This document shows, piece after piece, positions 8,321-18,730 of a stretch of 64,000 nt of DNA. Source of the DNA: Methylorubrum extorquens (lineage in GTDB: Bacteria > Pseudomonadota > Alphaproteobacteria > Rhizobiales > Beijerinckiaceae); assembly GCF_024169925.1 (NCBI RefSeq), contig NZ_JALJXF010000001.1, forward strand, positions 4,754,501 to 4,818,500, given 5' to 3'. The translations under genes and the position numbers were made by a program. The first letter of the stretch is position 1; each line of letters begins with the position of its first letter. A model generated the notes under the pieces. The model worked only from the letters and a program-made list of their open reading frames with translations. It did no database searches and was not told where the DNA came from.

Positions 8321-9436
8321 TCAGCTCAGCACGTCGGCGTAGACGCGCTCGGCGAACTTGGCCGTGTCGGTCGAGCGCTTGAGGACGTTCACCTGTTTCA
8401 ATTCGTCGCCGTAGAGCACGAGCTGGCGCTTGAGGTCGGTGCCGACCGGGCGGTCGCCGTGGTGCTGGCTCCGCAGCATCGCGGCCAGATCCTCAACCGA
8501 GCCCCGTCCGCCGTAACCGGAGAAGATGCGGGCGGCGTCCTCCGGGGCCGCGTGGACGCGGTGGCCCGCTTCCAACACCGCGCGGGTGAGCGCGGTGGCC
8601 GCCGCGCGATCGTTGCGGATCAGGCTGCCGCGCACGGCGACCACGCAGCAGGTACGGTCGGCGTAGTCGCCGGATAGGTTGGTGGCGACCTCGGTGAATT
8701 TCGGATCCTTCAGCCAGATCCACGTGCGCGGATCGGAATCGGCAAGTGCGTGCGCCTCGCCCTTCTCGACCGCGAGGTTGAGGAGGTCGGCCGGATAGGG
8801 CCGCCACTCGACGCCGGTCTCGGGATCGATGCCGGCCTTGGCGAGCAGCAGGGCGAAAAAATTCTTGGCCGGGCTGGCGTGATCGCTGATCGCGATGGTC
8901 TTGGCCTTGAGCGCGGCGATGTCGGTGATACCGGCGGATTTCGCCCCAAGCAGGCGCAGGCAGCCGCCGTGCAGGCCGGCGGTGATCTTCACGTCGAAAC
9001 CCTGCTCCAGGGGTTTCAGCCAGCGCAGCGCCATGCCGATGCCGGCATCCGCCTTGCCGGTGGCGATGGCCTCCAAAAGCGCCTCGGTCGAGCCGCCGAA
9101 ATTGACGAACTCCACGTCGAGCCCGTGGGCGGCGAAGATGCCGCGCTCCTTGGCCAGCGGCGCGGCGGCGGTGCAGATCGCGGTGGCGTTCCAGGCGAGC
9201 TTGATCGGTTTCAGCGGGCCGGCAGCCCCCTCCGCGGCGGTGGGGCGGCAGATCGGGCCGGGGTCGAACGGCACCGGGCCGGGCCCCCAGGCCCGCACGC
9301 CACTCATCCCGAACCCGAGCGGCAAGGCCGCCGTCGCGGCGCCCGCGCGCAGCAGGAACCGGCGCGACGGCAGAAGGCCGGGACGCTGGGGCTCGTCGGT
9401 CATGGTCGTCTCCGAGTAGGGCACGCGCGCGGACAT
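8321..9436 (-). CDS. ABC transporter substrate-binding protein, SsuA/NMT1-like, Tat-exported
   Basis: This protein of up to 371 residues delivers substrate to the permease in the periplasm. A twin-arginine-type leader (SRRFLLRAGAATAALPLG, about residues 24-41) is followed by the NMT1/OpuAC-like fold: IKLAWNATAICTAAAPLAKERGIF, then FVNFGGSTEALLEAI and GKADAGIGMALRWL. An in-frame ATG at residue 12 (MTDEPQR, near 9403) is an equally good start. It heads the minus-strand operon with the permease and ATPase and is divergent from the acyl-CoA-dehydrogenase-like gene at 9928, suggesting a shared control region. The ligand cannot be read from sequence; an organosulfur ligand is inferred. Confidence 0.85.
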   Translation of the reverse strand: MSARVPYSETTMTDEPQRPGLLPSRRFLLRAGAATAALPLGFGMSGVRAWGPGPVPFDPGPICRPTAAEGAAGPLKPIKLAWNATAICTAAAPLAKERGIFAAHGLDVEFVNFGGSTEALLEAIATGKADAGIGMALRWLKPLEQGFDVKITAGLHGGCLRLLGAKSAGITDIAALKAKTIAISDHASPAKNFFALLLAKAGIDPETGVEWRPYPADLLNLAVEKGEAHALADSDPRTWIWLKDPKFTEVATNLSGDYADRTCCVVAVRGSLIRNDRAAATALTRAVLEAGHRVHAAPEDAARIFSGYGGRGSVEDLAAMLRSQHHGDRPVGTDLKRQLVLYGDELKQVNVLKRSTDTAKFAERVYADVLS

Positions 9437-9927
9437 CCGCCCGGTGAGCCGGGACGGCGTGGCGCATCGATATGGGGGACGGCCTCGTTGTTCGGACCGA
9501 TGTATTCAATCTTCAATCGCGCGCCGGCGAAGTCAATCGAAGCATCTTCCCAAGATGGGCCGGGTCTTGCGATGGAATTTCTCGGAGACGGTTCGGGCGA
9601 GAAGATTTTCCATTCAACGGGTCGGCCCGGCGGCAGGCCGACCTGAGGCATCGAACATCGGCGCCATACTCAAAGAGTATGTGGAGAGAGGCGCGGAGAC
9701 TGCGTCCGCAGCAGATGTCCTGCGCGTCGGCGGCAGGGTGAAGCCTGATCTTCCGGGATTCCGAGGCGGGCAGGCAGAACCTCCTTCCGGCGGCTCCGAC
9801 TTTGGAACCACGTTTCGTTGACCGCGCGAGGCCGCGCGCCGAGCATAGGGACACGGCCTGCCGATCGTCTTCGCACGCCGCCCGGCCGCCGCCCCAAGGC
9901 TCCTCAACCGCACCCCATGCTCCCTCG
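9437..9927. other. Divergent intergenic region between ABC operon and SfnC-like gene
   Basis: About 490 bases separate the divergent starts at 9436 and 9928. AT content rises around 9480-9560, where promoters for both directions would be expected. Apart from the palindrome at 9665-9681 I see no gene or RNA. Open frames across the region lack motifs, so the upstream extension of the 9928 gene to 9802 was rejected. Confidence 0.4.
9665..9681. promoter_or_regulatory. Perfect inverted repeat, possible operator
   Basis: CATACTC-AAA-GAGTATG forms a perfect seven-base inverted repeat in the divergent control region. Its size and position suit a dimeric regulator's operator, but no regulator is encoded next to it. 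Confidence 0.3.
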
Positions 9928-11073
9928 ATGACCACGGCCGCCGCGCCCCTCGACACTGCCCGGACTCTCTCCGAGCGCTTTGCCGCGACGGCCGGCGAGC
10001 GCGACCGCAGCGGCTCCTTCCCTCACGCGCCCCTCGCGGCTTTGCGCGAGGCCGGCCTGATCGGGCTCGCCGTGCCGGAGCCGCTCGGCGGCGGCGGGGC
10101 CGGTCTGGCGCAGGCGGCGCAGGTGGTGCGGGCGGTCGGTGCGGGCGATCCGGCGGTCGCGCTCGTCCTGGCGATGACGCTGCTCCAGCACGGGCTGATC
10201 CATCGCGACGGCACGCCCTGGCCGCGCGCGCTCGCCGACCGGGTCGGGCGGGAGGCCGCGGCGGACGGCGCCCTCATCAACGCGCTGCGGGTCGAGCCCG
10301 ATCTCGGCACGCCCGCCCGCGGCGGCCTGCCGGCCACCATCGCCCGGCGCGACGGCGGCGACTGGCGCCTCACGGGGCGCAAGATCTATTCAACCGGCGC
10401 GCCGGGGCTCGCCTACGGCCTCGTCTTCGCCCGCACCGACGAGGCCGAGCCGCGGATCGGCAACTTTCTGGTGCCGATGTCCTCCCCCGGGCTTCGCATC
10501 GCGGAGACCTGGGATCATCTCGGCCTGCGCGCCTCGGGCAGCCACGACGTGGTGTTCGAGGATGTGCGTGTGCCGGGCGACCACGGGGTCGATCTGCGCC
10601 GCCCGGACGAGTGGCGCCGGCCCGATCCGCTGCAGCAGGCCTGGAGCTGCGCCCTGCTCGCCGCCCTCTACGACGGCGTCGCGCGGGCGGCGCAAGCGTG
10701 GTTCGCGCGCTTCCTGCACGAGCGCATTCCCGAAAACCTCGGCGCGCCGCTCGCCAGCCTGCCGCGCTTCCACGAGGCGGTCGGCGAGAACGAGCGGCTG
10801 CTCTCCGTCAACGCCCGGCTGGTGGCGAGCCTCGCCACCGAGACCGATGCCGGCGCGCCGCCCGCGCCGCAGGAGGCCGGCTTCGTCAAGCTGACGGTGA
10901 CCGAGAACGCGATCCAGGCGGTGCAGCGGGTCGCTGAGCTGTGCGGCAACGTCGCGCTCTCGCGAAAGCATCCGCTGGAACGGCACCTGCGCGACGTCCT
11001 GTGCGCGCGCATCCACTGGCCGCAGGGCGACGCGGTGCGGGTCGCCGCCGGTCGCGCCGCGCTCGGCCTTTAG
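9928..11073 (+). CDS. Acyl-CoA dehydrogenase-family flavoprotein, SfnC/DszC-like
   Basis: This 381-residue protein has the acyl-CoA dehydrogenase fold (N-terminal helical, middle beta, C-terminal helical domains) and most resembles the SfnC/DszC branch, which oxygenates sulfur compounds with reduced flavin. Visible landmarks are EAGLIGLAVPEPLGGGGAG (about 39-57), the middle-domain stretch WRLTGRKIYSTGAPGLAYG and HLGLRASGSHDVVFEDV. It lies 14 bases before the SsuD-like monooxygenase, so the two are probably co-expressed. The ATG at 9928 was chosen because the upstream extension is low-complexity and family members begin here. Oxygenase rather than dehydrogenase function is inferred from neighbours. 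Confidence 0.82.
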   Translation: MTTAAAPLDTARTLSERFAATAGERDRSGSFPHAPLAALREAGLIGLAVPEPLGGGGAGLAQAAQVVRAVGAGDPAVALVLAMTLLQHGLIHRDGTPWPRALADRVGREAAADGALINALRVEPDLGTPARGGLPATIARRDGGDWRLTGRKIYSTGAPGLAYGLVFARTDEAEPRIGNFLVPMSSPGLRIAETWDHLGLRASGSHDVVFEDVRVPGDHGVDLRRPDEWRRPDPLQQAWSCALLAALYDGVARAAQAWFARFLHERIPENLGAPLASLPRFHEAVGENERLLSVNARLVASLATETDAGAPPAPQEAGFVKLTVTENAIQAVQRVAELCGNVALSRKHPLERHLRDVLCARIHWPQGDAVRVAAGRAALGL

Positions 11074-11087
11074 ACAAGGAGAACCCC

Positions 11088-12185
11088 ATGAGCCTGCTGC
11101 CGCCCGACGCCACCGAGTTCATCGGCTTCGTCGCCCCGCACGAGGTCTCCGAGTCGCGCGCCGCCCGTGGCCCCGCAATCGAGCCCGATTACCTGCGGCT
11201 GCTGGCGCAGGCGCATGAGCGCGGCGGGTTCGACCGGGTGCTGGTGGCCTTCTACGCGACGGCGCCCGACCCGCTGCTGATCGCCGCCGAGATCGCCGCC
11301 GCGACGCAGCGGATCGGGCTGATGATCGCCCACCGCACCGGCTTCACCGCGCCGACCGTCGCGGCGCGGCAGTTCGCGACGCTCGACCGGCTCACCGGCG
11401 GGCGGGTGGCGATCCACGCGATCAGCGGTGGCGACGACCGGGATCTCGCCCGCGACGGCGACCACCTCACCAAGGACGAGCGCTACGCCCGCACCCGCGA
11501 GTTCCTCGACATCCTGCGCCTGTCGTGGACCTCGGAGGCGCCGTTCGACTACGCGGGCGCGCATTACCGGATCGAGGGCGGCTTCTCCGAGGTGAAGCCG
11601 GTGAACGCGATCCCGGTCTATTTCGGCGGCGCCTCGCCCGCCGCGCTCGCGGTGGCGGGCCGGCACGCCGACACCTACGCCCTGTGGGGCGAGACCCACG
11701 CCCAGGTGCGCGAGCTGATTGGCCGGGTACGGGCGGCGGCCGCCCCGCACGGGCGGGCGCCCCGCTTCAGCCTGTCGCTGCGGCCGATCCTGGCCGAGAC
11801 CGAGGAGCGGGCCTGGGCGCGGGCGGAAGCCATCCTCGCTGAGACCCGGCGGCTGCGCGCCGCCCGCGGCCTCGGGCCGGCGGCGACACCGCAGAACGAG
11901 GGCTCGCGCCGGCTGCTCGCGGCGGCGGCGGAAGGCCCGCGTCTCGACAAGCGGCTCTACACCGCGATCGCCGCCGAGACCGGAGCGTCGGGCAACTCGA
12001 CGGCGCTCGTCGGCACGCCCGAGCAGGTCGCCGACGCGCTGCTCGACTATCACGATCTCGGCGTGCGGACCTTCCTGATCCGCGGCTTCGACCCGCTGGA
12101 GGATGCGGTTCAGTACGGGCGCGACTTGCTGCCCGCCTTCAAGGATTTGCTCGCCCGGCGCGGGGCCAAGGCGGCGGCCGCGTGA
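11088..12185 (+). CDS. ssuD: FMNH2-dependent alkanesulfonate monooxygenase (SsuD-like)
   Basis: This 365-residue enzyme belongs to the bacterial luciferase-like (LLM) family. SsuD enzymes use reduced FMN and O2 to cleave alkanesulfonates to aldehyde and sulfite. Family signatures are ATQRIGLMIAHRTGFTAPT, FATLDRLTGGRVAIHAISGG, IPVYFGGASPAALAVAGRH and a late GTPEQVADAL. A good Shine-Dalgarno (ACAAGGAGA, about eight bases upstream) supports ATG 11088. The stop overlaps the next gene's start (TGATG). No flavin reductase lies nearby, so reduced flavin must come from elsewhere. Substrate could be another sulfonate or a sulfone. Confidence 0.85.
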   Translation: MSLLPPDATEFIGFVAPHEVSESRAARGPAIEPDYLRLLAQAHERGGFDRVLVAFYATAPDPLLIAAEIAAATQRIGLMIAHRTGFTAPTVAARQFATLDRLTGGRVAIHAISGGDDRDLARDGDHLTKDERYARTREFLDILRLSWTSEAPFDYAGAHYRIEGGFSEVKPVNAIPVYFGGASPAALAVAGRHADTYALWGETHAQVRELIGRVRAAAAPHGRAPRFSLSLRPILAETEERAWARAEAILAETRRLRAARGLGPAATPQNEGSRRLLAAAAEGPRLDKRLYTAIAAETGASGNSTALVGTPEQVADALLDYHDLGVRTFLIRGFDPLEDAVQYGRDLLPAFKDLLARRGAKAAAA

Positions 12186-13126
12186 TGGCCCGCCTCCTGG
12201 TCCTGATCGCGCTGGCGTTCGCCGCCCTCGCCCCAGCTTGCGCGGAAGAGACGTTGCGCGTCGGCGACCAGCGCGGCAACGCCCGCGCCCTGATGGAGGC
12301 CGCGGGCGTGCTCGACGGCCTGCCGTACCGGCTCGAATGGAGCGAGTTTCCGGCCGCAGCTCCGCTGCTGGAGGCGCTGAACGCGGGGGTCATCGATGCG
12401 GGCGGGGTTGGCGACGCGCCCTTCACTTTTGCTGCCGCCGCGGGCGTGCCGGTCAAGGCGTTCCTCGCCTTCCGCAACCGGCAGGACGGGCTCGCCATCC
12501 TCGTTCGGCCCGATTCCGCGATCCGCAGCGTGAAAGACCTCGTGGGGAAGCGCATCGCCACGAACCGCGGCTCGATCGGCCATCAGGTGGTGCTGGCCGC
12601 GCTTGAAGAGGCAGGTCTGCCCGCGGACGGCGTGCAGTTCCGGTTCCTGCCCCCGGCCGACGCCAAGCTGGCGCTGACCTCCGGCGCCGTTGATGCGTGG
12701 TCGACCTGGGAGCCCTACACCTCCGCGGCCGAACTCGCGGGCCTCGTCCGGGTCGTTCGCGACGGCAACGGCATCACGCCGGGGCTCAGCTACGCGGTGG
12801 CGAACGAGGCCGCGCTCAAGACCAAGCGCGCGCTGCTCGCCGACTACGCCGCCCGCCTCGCCAAGGCGCGGGCCTGGGCTCTGACCGATCCGGCGCCCTA
12901 CGCGGCAGTGTGGTCGCGGCTGATCGGCCTGCCCGAGGCGGTGCCGCTGCGCTGGTTCGGGCGGGCGCAGTACCGCACCGTGCCGATCGACGAGAGCGTG
13001 ATCGCCGACGAGCAGCGCATTATCGACCTCTACGTCCGCGCCGGCCTGATCCCGGCGGCCCGCGCGCCGCGCGCCGAGGCGATCCTCGACACCGGATTTT
13101 CGGATGCGCTCGCCGCCGTGCGATGA
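12185..13126 (+). CDS. ABC transporter substrate-binding protein, SsuA-like
   Basis: This 313-residue periplasmic binding protein has a classical Sec signal peptide (MARLLVLIALAFAALAPACA) cleaved near residue 20. The mature part shows aliphatic-sulfonate-binding features: LNAGVIDAGGVGDAPFTFAAA, the hinge IRSVKDLVGKRIATNRGS and AVDAWSTWEPY. It overlaps the ssuD-like stop (TGATG; GTG at 12182 is an alternative start) and has no permease or ATPase of its own. It may therefore feed the transporter encoded at 6530-8310 (inference). Confidence 0.85.
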   Translation: MARLLVLIALAFAALAPACAEETLRVGDQRGNARALMEAAGVLDGLPYRLEWSEFPAAAPLLEALNAGVIDAGGVGDAPFTFAAAAGVPVKAFLAFRNRQDGLAILVRPDSAIRSVKDLVGKRIATNRGSIGHQVVLAALEEAGLPADGVQFRFLPPADAKLALTSGAVDAWSTWEPYTSAAELAGLVRVVRDGNGITPGLSYAVANEAALKTKRALLADYAARLAKARAWALTDPAPYAAVWSRLIGLPEAVPLRWFGRAQYRTVPIDESVIADEQRIIDLYVRAGLIPAARAPRAEAILDTGFSDALAAVR

Positions 13127-13145
13127 TCGCGCAGGAGATTGCACC

Positions 13146-13673
13146 ATGCACGACATTGGCGATGGCCACAGCCACCACCACGAGCCCCACGCTCACGACC
13201 ATGATCACGAAGCCGCTGCGCGCTGGAAGGACGACGGCGTGCGGGTGATCCCCGGCAACCGGCTCGATCCCAACACGGCGCAGACGCCGGGCATGTTCCG
13301 GCAAGCCGCGGTCAACGCCGCCCGCGTCGGCGCACAGAAGATCTGGGCCGGCACGGTGGCGATCGAGCCCGACGCCAAGACGGGCGTGCATCACCACGGC
13401 GCGCTGGAAAGCGTGATCTATATCGTCTCCGGCCGCGCCCGGATGCGCTGGGGCGAGCGGCTCGAATACGTGGCCGAGGCCGGACCCGGCGACTTCATCT
13501 TCGTGCCGCCCTACGTCCCGCACCAGGAGATCAACGCCTCGACCGACGAGCCGCTGCACTGCGTGCTGGTGCGCTCGGACAACGAGGCGGTGGTGGTGAA
13601 CCTCCCCGACGTCGAGGCGGCCGAGCGGCCCGAGACGGTCTACTGGGTCGATCCGATCCACAAGCAGCCATGA
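13146..13673 (+). CDS. Cupin-domain protein with histidine-rich N terminus
   Basis: This 175-residue cytoplasmic protein has a single cupin fold. The metal-site motif is GVHHHGALESVIYIVSGRAR (about 83-102), with the second motif around GDFIFVPPYVPHQEIN. The first 25 residues hold about ten His residues alternating with Asp and Glu (HSHHHEPHAHDHDHE), which should bind divalent metal. Start ATG 13146 follows CAGGAGAT; a longer frame from 13104 lacks a ribosome site. It is the last gene of the 9928-13673 run, separated from MetY by 240 bases. Exact function is unknown; a dioxygenase or a metal-dependent accessory role is possible. Confidence 0.8.
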   Translation: MHDIGDGHSHHHEPHAHDHDHEAAARWKDDGVRVIPGNRLDPNTAQTPGMFRQAAVNAARVGAQKIWAGTVAIEPDAKTGVHHHGALESVIYIVSGRARMRWGERLEYVAEAGPGDFIFVPPYVPHQEINASTDEPLHCVLVRSDNEAVVVNLPDVEAAERPETVYWVDPIHKQP

Positions 13674-13914
13674 GGTGACGAGCGCGATACCCCTCCCCTT
13701 GCGGAGAGGAGCGCGCGCTCCGGCCGATGAGAGGATTGGAAAATACAAAATCTTCGTGCGGCATGCTGAAATCAGATCGGCGCACGCACATGCCAAGAAA
13801 CGCCAGCGACCGCGAATAAAATCGCTCAATATCGAAAAACAAAGAAACTTGCTTTCGTTGACTTCAAGTTGGATCGGCCGATCATCTTGGCTTGTTCTTC
13901 CCCAGGAGCCGCCG

Positions 13915-15237
13915 ATGTCGAGCCAGACCCCCGCCTCCATCCACGCCGAGACGCTCGCGCTGCATGCCGGCTGGCGGGCCGATCCGCAGACCGGGTCGGT
14001 CGCGGTGCCGATCCACCAGACCACCTCTTACCAGTTCCGCGACACCGACCACGCCGAGAGCCTGTTCGCGCTGCAGGAGCTCGGCAACATCTACACCCGC
14101 GTCACCAACCCGACCGTCGATGTGCTGGAGCAGCGCCTCGCCGCGCTCGAAGGCGGGGCCGCGGCGCTGGCCCTTGCCTCCGGGCAGGCCGCCTCGGCGC
14201 TCAGTGTGCAGAACCTCGCCAGGGCCGGCGACAACATCGTTTCCTCGACCGACCTCTACGGCGGGACGTGGAACCTGTTCGCCCACACCTTGAGGGAACA
14301 GGGCATCGAGGTCCGCTTCGTCGATCCGGCCGACCCGCATAACTTTTCCCGCGCGACGGACGGGCGGACACGGGCCTACTACGCCGAGACCCTGCCGAAC
14401 CCGAAGCTCACGGTCTTCCCCATCGCGGAAGTGGCGGCGATCGGCCGGCCGCTCGGCATCCCGCTCATCGTCGACAACACCGCAGCCCCCCTGCTGGCGC
14501 GGCCGCTCGATCACGGCGCGGCGGTCGTCGTCTACTCGACCACGAAATATCTCGGCGGCCACGGCATCGCCATCGGCGGGGCCATCGTCGATGGCGGGCG
14601 CTTCGATTGGGCGGCCCATCCCCATCGCCAGCCGGCGCTGAACACACCGGACGACAGCTATCACGGCGCGGTCTGGACCGAGGCCGCGCAACCGATCGGC
14701 CCGATCGCCTACGCGCTGCGCGCCCGCGTGCGGCTCCTGCGCGATCTCGGCCCTGCGGTCTCACCGCTCAACGCGTTCCTGACGCTGCAGGGCATCGAGA
14801 CGCTGCCCCTGCGCATCGAGCGCCACAGCCGCAACGCGCAAGCCGTCGCCGACTGGCTCGGGCGGCGCCCAGAGGTCGCACGGGTGATCCATCCCTCGGT
14901 CCAGACCGGCGCCGCCCGCGAGCGGGCCGACCGAACCCTGAAGGGCGGCTATGGCGGCCTCGTCGGGTTCGAACTGGCGGCGGGCCGTGCCGCCGGGCGG
15001 CACTTCATCGACGCGCTCAAGCTATTCTATCACGTCGCCAATATCGGCGATGCCCGCAGCCTCGCGATCCATCCGGCCTCGACCACGCATTCGCAGCTCA
15101 CCCCCGAGGAGCAGCGCGCCACCGGCGTCACCGACGGATATGTCCGCCTCGCGATTGGGCTGGAGCATCTCGACGACATTCTGGCCGATCTCGATCAGGC
15201 GCTCGCCGCCGCCGGCTCCCTGGCGCGGGCGGCCTGA
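13915..15237 (+). CDS. O-acetylhomoserine sulfhydrylase / PLP-dependent Cys-Met metabolism enzyme (MetY-like)
   Basis: This 440-residue enzyme of the Cys/Met metabolism PLP family condenses O-acetylhomoserine with sulfide to form homocysteine. Signatures are HQTTSYQFRDTDHAESLFAL, IYTRVTNPTVDVLEQRLAAL, the Asp that pairs with PLP in IPLIVDNTAAPLLARP, and the Schiff-base lysine in VVVYSTTKYLGGHGIAIGG. The GYVRLAIGLEHLDDILADL ending is typical. ATG 13915 follows CAGGAG. It fits an organosulfur cluster as the assimilation step and is followed one base later by the 2OG oxygenase gene. Confidence 0.9.
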   Translation: MSSQTPASIHAETLALHAGWRADPQTGSVAVPIHQTTSYQFRDTDHAESLFALQELGNIYTRVTNPTVDVLEQRLAALEGGAAALALASGQAASALSVQNLARAGDNIVSSTDLYGGTWNLFAHTLREQGIEVRFVDPADPHNFSRATDGRTRAYYAETLPNPKLTVFPIAEVAAIGRPLGIPLIVDNTAAPLLARPLDHGAAVVVYSTTKYLGGHGIAIGGAIVDGGRFDWAAHPHRQPALNTPDDSYHGAVWTEAAQPIGPIAYALRARVRLLRDLGPAVSPLNAFLTLQGIETLPLRIERHSRNAQAVADWLGRRPEVARVIHPSVQTGAARERADRTLKGGYGGLVGFELAAGRAAGRHFIDALKLFYHVANIGDARSLAIHPASTTHSQLTPEEQRATGVTDGYVRLAIGLEHLDDILADLDQALAAAGSLARAA

Positions 15238-15238
15238 G

Positions 15239-16261
15239 ATGGCGGCCTCGCTCCCGATCCTCGATCTCGCCCGCTTCGATGCGGGCGAGGCGGACAGAAC
15301 ATCCTTCCTCGATGACCTGCGGAGCGCCGCCCGCGAGGTCGGCTTCTTCTACCTCGTCGGTCACGGCATACCCGAGGGGAAGATCGCGGACGTGCAGGCG
15401 TCGGCGCGGCACTTCTTCGCTCTGCCGGCGGGCGAGAAGCGGGCGGTCGCGATGGTGAACTCGCCCCATTTCCGCGGCTACACTGCGGCCGGCGACGAGA
15501 TTACCCGCGGCCGGGCCGATTGGCGCGAGCAGTTCGACATCGGCGCCGAGCGCCCGGCGCTCCCGCGCGAGCCCGGCGCCCCGGCCTGGACGCGATTGCA
15601 GGGCCCGAATCTCTGGCCCGCGACCCTGCCGGCGCTGCGGCCCGAGCTGCTGGCGTGGCAGGAGGCGGTCACGGACGTCGGCATTCGCCTGCTCGAAGCC
15701 TTCGCCCTGGCGCTCGGCCAGCCTGCCGACGCCTTCGCGCCGATCTATGCGGGCGCGCCCAACCAGCACATCAAGATCATCCGCTATCCCGGCCGCGAGT
15801 CGACGCCCGACGACCAGGGTGTGGGCGCCCACAAGGATAGCGGCTTTCTCACCCTCCTCTTGCAGGACGGCGAGGGTGGCCTCGAGGTGGCGGACGAGGC
15901 GGGCGGCTGGATCGCGGCGACGCCTGTGCCGGGCGCCTTCGTGGTCAATGTCGGCGAACTCCTGGAACTCGCCTCGAACGGGTACCTGCGCGCGACCGTC
16001 CACCGGGTGGTGACGCCGCGGGCCGGGCGCGACCGTCTCTCGGTCGCCTTCTTCCTCGGCGCCCGCCACGACGCCACCGTGCCGCTCCTCGACCTGCCGC
16101 CCGCGCTTGCCGCCCAGGCCGGAGGGGCGGCGGGCGACCCCGACAACCCGCTCTTCCGCGAAGTCGGCCGTAACTACCTCAAAGGCCGCCTGCGCTCGCA
16201 CCCGGACGTGGCAGCCGCCCACTACGCCGACCTGCTCGACAAAGAGGCGAAGGCCGCATGA
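15239..16261 (+). CDS. 2-oxoglutarate/Fe(II) oxygenase, isopenicillin-N-synthase family
   Basis: This 340-residue non-haem iron dioxygenase has the family N-terminal DIOX_N part (LPILDLARFDAG..., GFFYLVGHGIPEG) and the C-terminal double-stranded beta-helix core. The iron triad is visible as H-x-D in GAHKDSGFLTLLLQD plus H in ATVHRVV, and the 2-oxoglutarate-binding Arg as RLSVAFF. It starts one base after the metY stop. In this context it may oxidise a sulfur compound or modify an amino acid (inference). The substrate is unknown. Confidence 0.88.
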   Translation: MAASLPILDLARFDAGEADRTSFLDDLRSAAREVGFFYLVGHGIPEGKIADVQASARHFFALPAGEKRAVAMVNSPHFRGYTAAGDEITRGRADWREQFDIGAERPALPREPGAPAWTRLQGPNLWPATLPALRPELLAWQEAVTDVGIRLLEAFALALGQPADAFAPIYAGAPNQHIKIIRYPGRESTPDDQGVGAHKDSGFLTLLLQDGEGGLEVADEAGGWIAATPVPGAFVVNVGELLELASNGYLRATVHRVVTPRAGRDRLSVAFFLGARHDATVPLLDLPPALAAQAGGAAGDPDNPLFREVGRNYLKGRLRSHPDVAAAHYADLLDKEAKAA

Positions 16262-16422
16262 GGGACTTCTTTGGCCGCATCCGCGCCGTCCTGCGCGCCG
16301 TCGCACTGCCTGCCGAGGCCGGCCCGCTCCCGCTCGCGGCGGGGGCGATGCTCGGCAACGATTGGCTGGCCCCGCACCTCGTCCGCCTGCCGGTCCGGGC
16401 ACTGGGTACAGAGCGACGCTAG
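16258..16422 (+). CDS. Small hypothetical ORF (54 aa) overlapping the oxygenase stop
   Basis: The ATG at 16258 overlaps the preceding TGA (ATGA), giving a 54-residue Leu/Ala/Arg-rich peptide beginning MRDFFGRIRAVLRAVALP. Its TAG stop lies in the left arm of the 16419-16461 palindrome, so the repeat may have truncated a longer gene. I do not recognise it. Confidence 0.35.
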   Translation: MRDFFGRIRAVLRAVALPAEAGPLPLAAGAMLGNDWLAPHLVRLPVRALGTERR

Positions 16423-16524
16423 AGCATCGTCCTGGATATCGGATCCAGAACGATGCTCTAGCTTCTTGTCTCTGCATCATCTTTTTCCGAGAGCCGGCAA
16501 CCACCTTTCGGGATGATGCCCTAG
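16419..16524. repeat. Two adjacent REP-like palindromes
   Basis: First palindrome, 16419-16461: CTAGAGCATCGT pairs with ACGATGCTCTAG, then CTGGAT with ATCCAG around a five-base loop; only one mismatch in about 19 pairs. Second, 16474-16519: GCATCATC pairs with GATGATGC around a TTTTTCCG-containing centre. From memory, palindromes of this kind are dispersed in Rhizobiales genomes. They separate convergent transcription units and may also end transcription. Confidence 0.65.
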
Positions 16525-16543
16525 AACCCCCAAATCCTGGGTC

Positions 16544-16625
16544 CGAGGGGTAAGCCCCTCGCGGGTCCAGGGCGAAGCCATCCATGGGGCTCCGCCCCAC
16601 ACCCCGCCAAAGGGATGATCCCTTT
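16544..16625. terminator. Cluster of small hairpins downstream of usg
   Basis: Three perfect inverted repeats occur in 80 bases: CGAGGGG/CCCCTCG (16544-16561), GGGGC/GCCCC (16586-16598) and AAAGGGAT-G-ATCCCTTT (16609-16625). The last lies about 20 bases past the usg stop and is a candidate terminator. No classical T-run follows. Confidence 0.4.
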
Positions 16626-16646
16626 GGGATCGCGGGATTGGCCGCC

Positions 16647-16919
16647 TCAGTGCAGATGGAACTCGCCGGAGACCGTCTTCAGCTCGGCCGGCTTGATTAG
16701 GCGGCTGTGCATGACTCGCACCGAGTGCAGCGGCCCGTCCAGGCGCTCCTGCCAGAAGGCGAGGAACCGCTTCAACTCGGGAAAGCGTGGGAACAGGTCG
16801 AGTTGCTGCCAGACGAAGGTCTGGAGCAGGTGTGGGTGATCGGGCAGGTGATACAAAATCTCGGCCGTGGTCAGGCTGTAGCCTTCGAGCCTGCGGCGAA
16901 ACTCCGATGACAGGGCCAT
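16647..16919 (-). CDS. usg: Protein usg
   Basis: This 90-residue protein is recognised from the alphaproteobacterial usg family by its continuous conserved sequence, for example LSSEFRRRLEGYSLTTAEIL, YHLPDHPHLLQTFVWQ and DGPLHSVRVMHSRLIKPAEL. The family name comes from an ORF upstream of a tryptophan biosynthesis gene; its function is unknown. It is soluble with no signal peptide. It stands alone on the minus strand about 160 bases downstream of groEL, with hairpins after its stop. Confidence 0.85.
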   Translation of the reverse strand: MALSSEFRRRLEGYSLTTAEILYHLPDHPHLLQTFVWQQLDLFPRFPELKRFLAFWQERLDGPLHSVRVMHSRLIKPAELKTVSGEFHLH

Positions 16920-17077
16920 GCATCCACCTCGTCGAAGCAGGGTGACCCGACGCAGCCCCGGCCGGGGCCGCGTCGTGAGGGGCCCGATCCGGACGGAGCG
17001 AGCAGAGGCAGTCTGAGCAACGATGATGCCGCCAAGCTTGCCGGGCGGCGGATCGGCCGCGGCCCGGCAAGCGCCGG

Positions 17078-18730
<1,653 letters not shown>

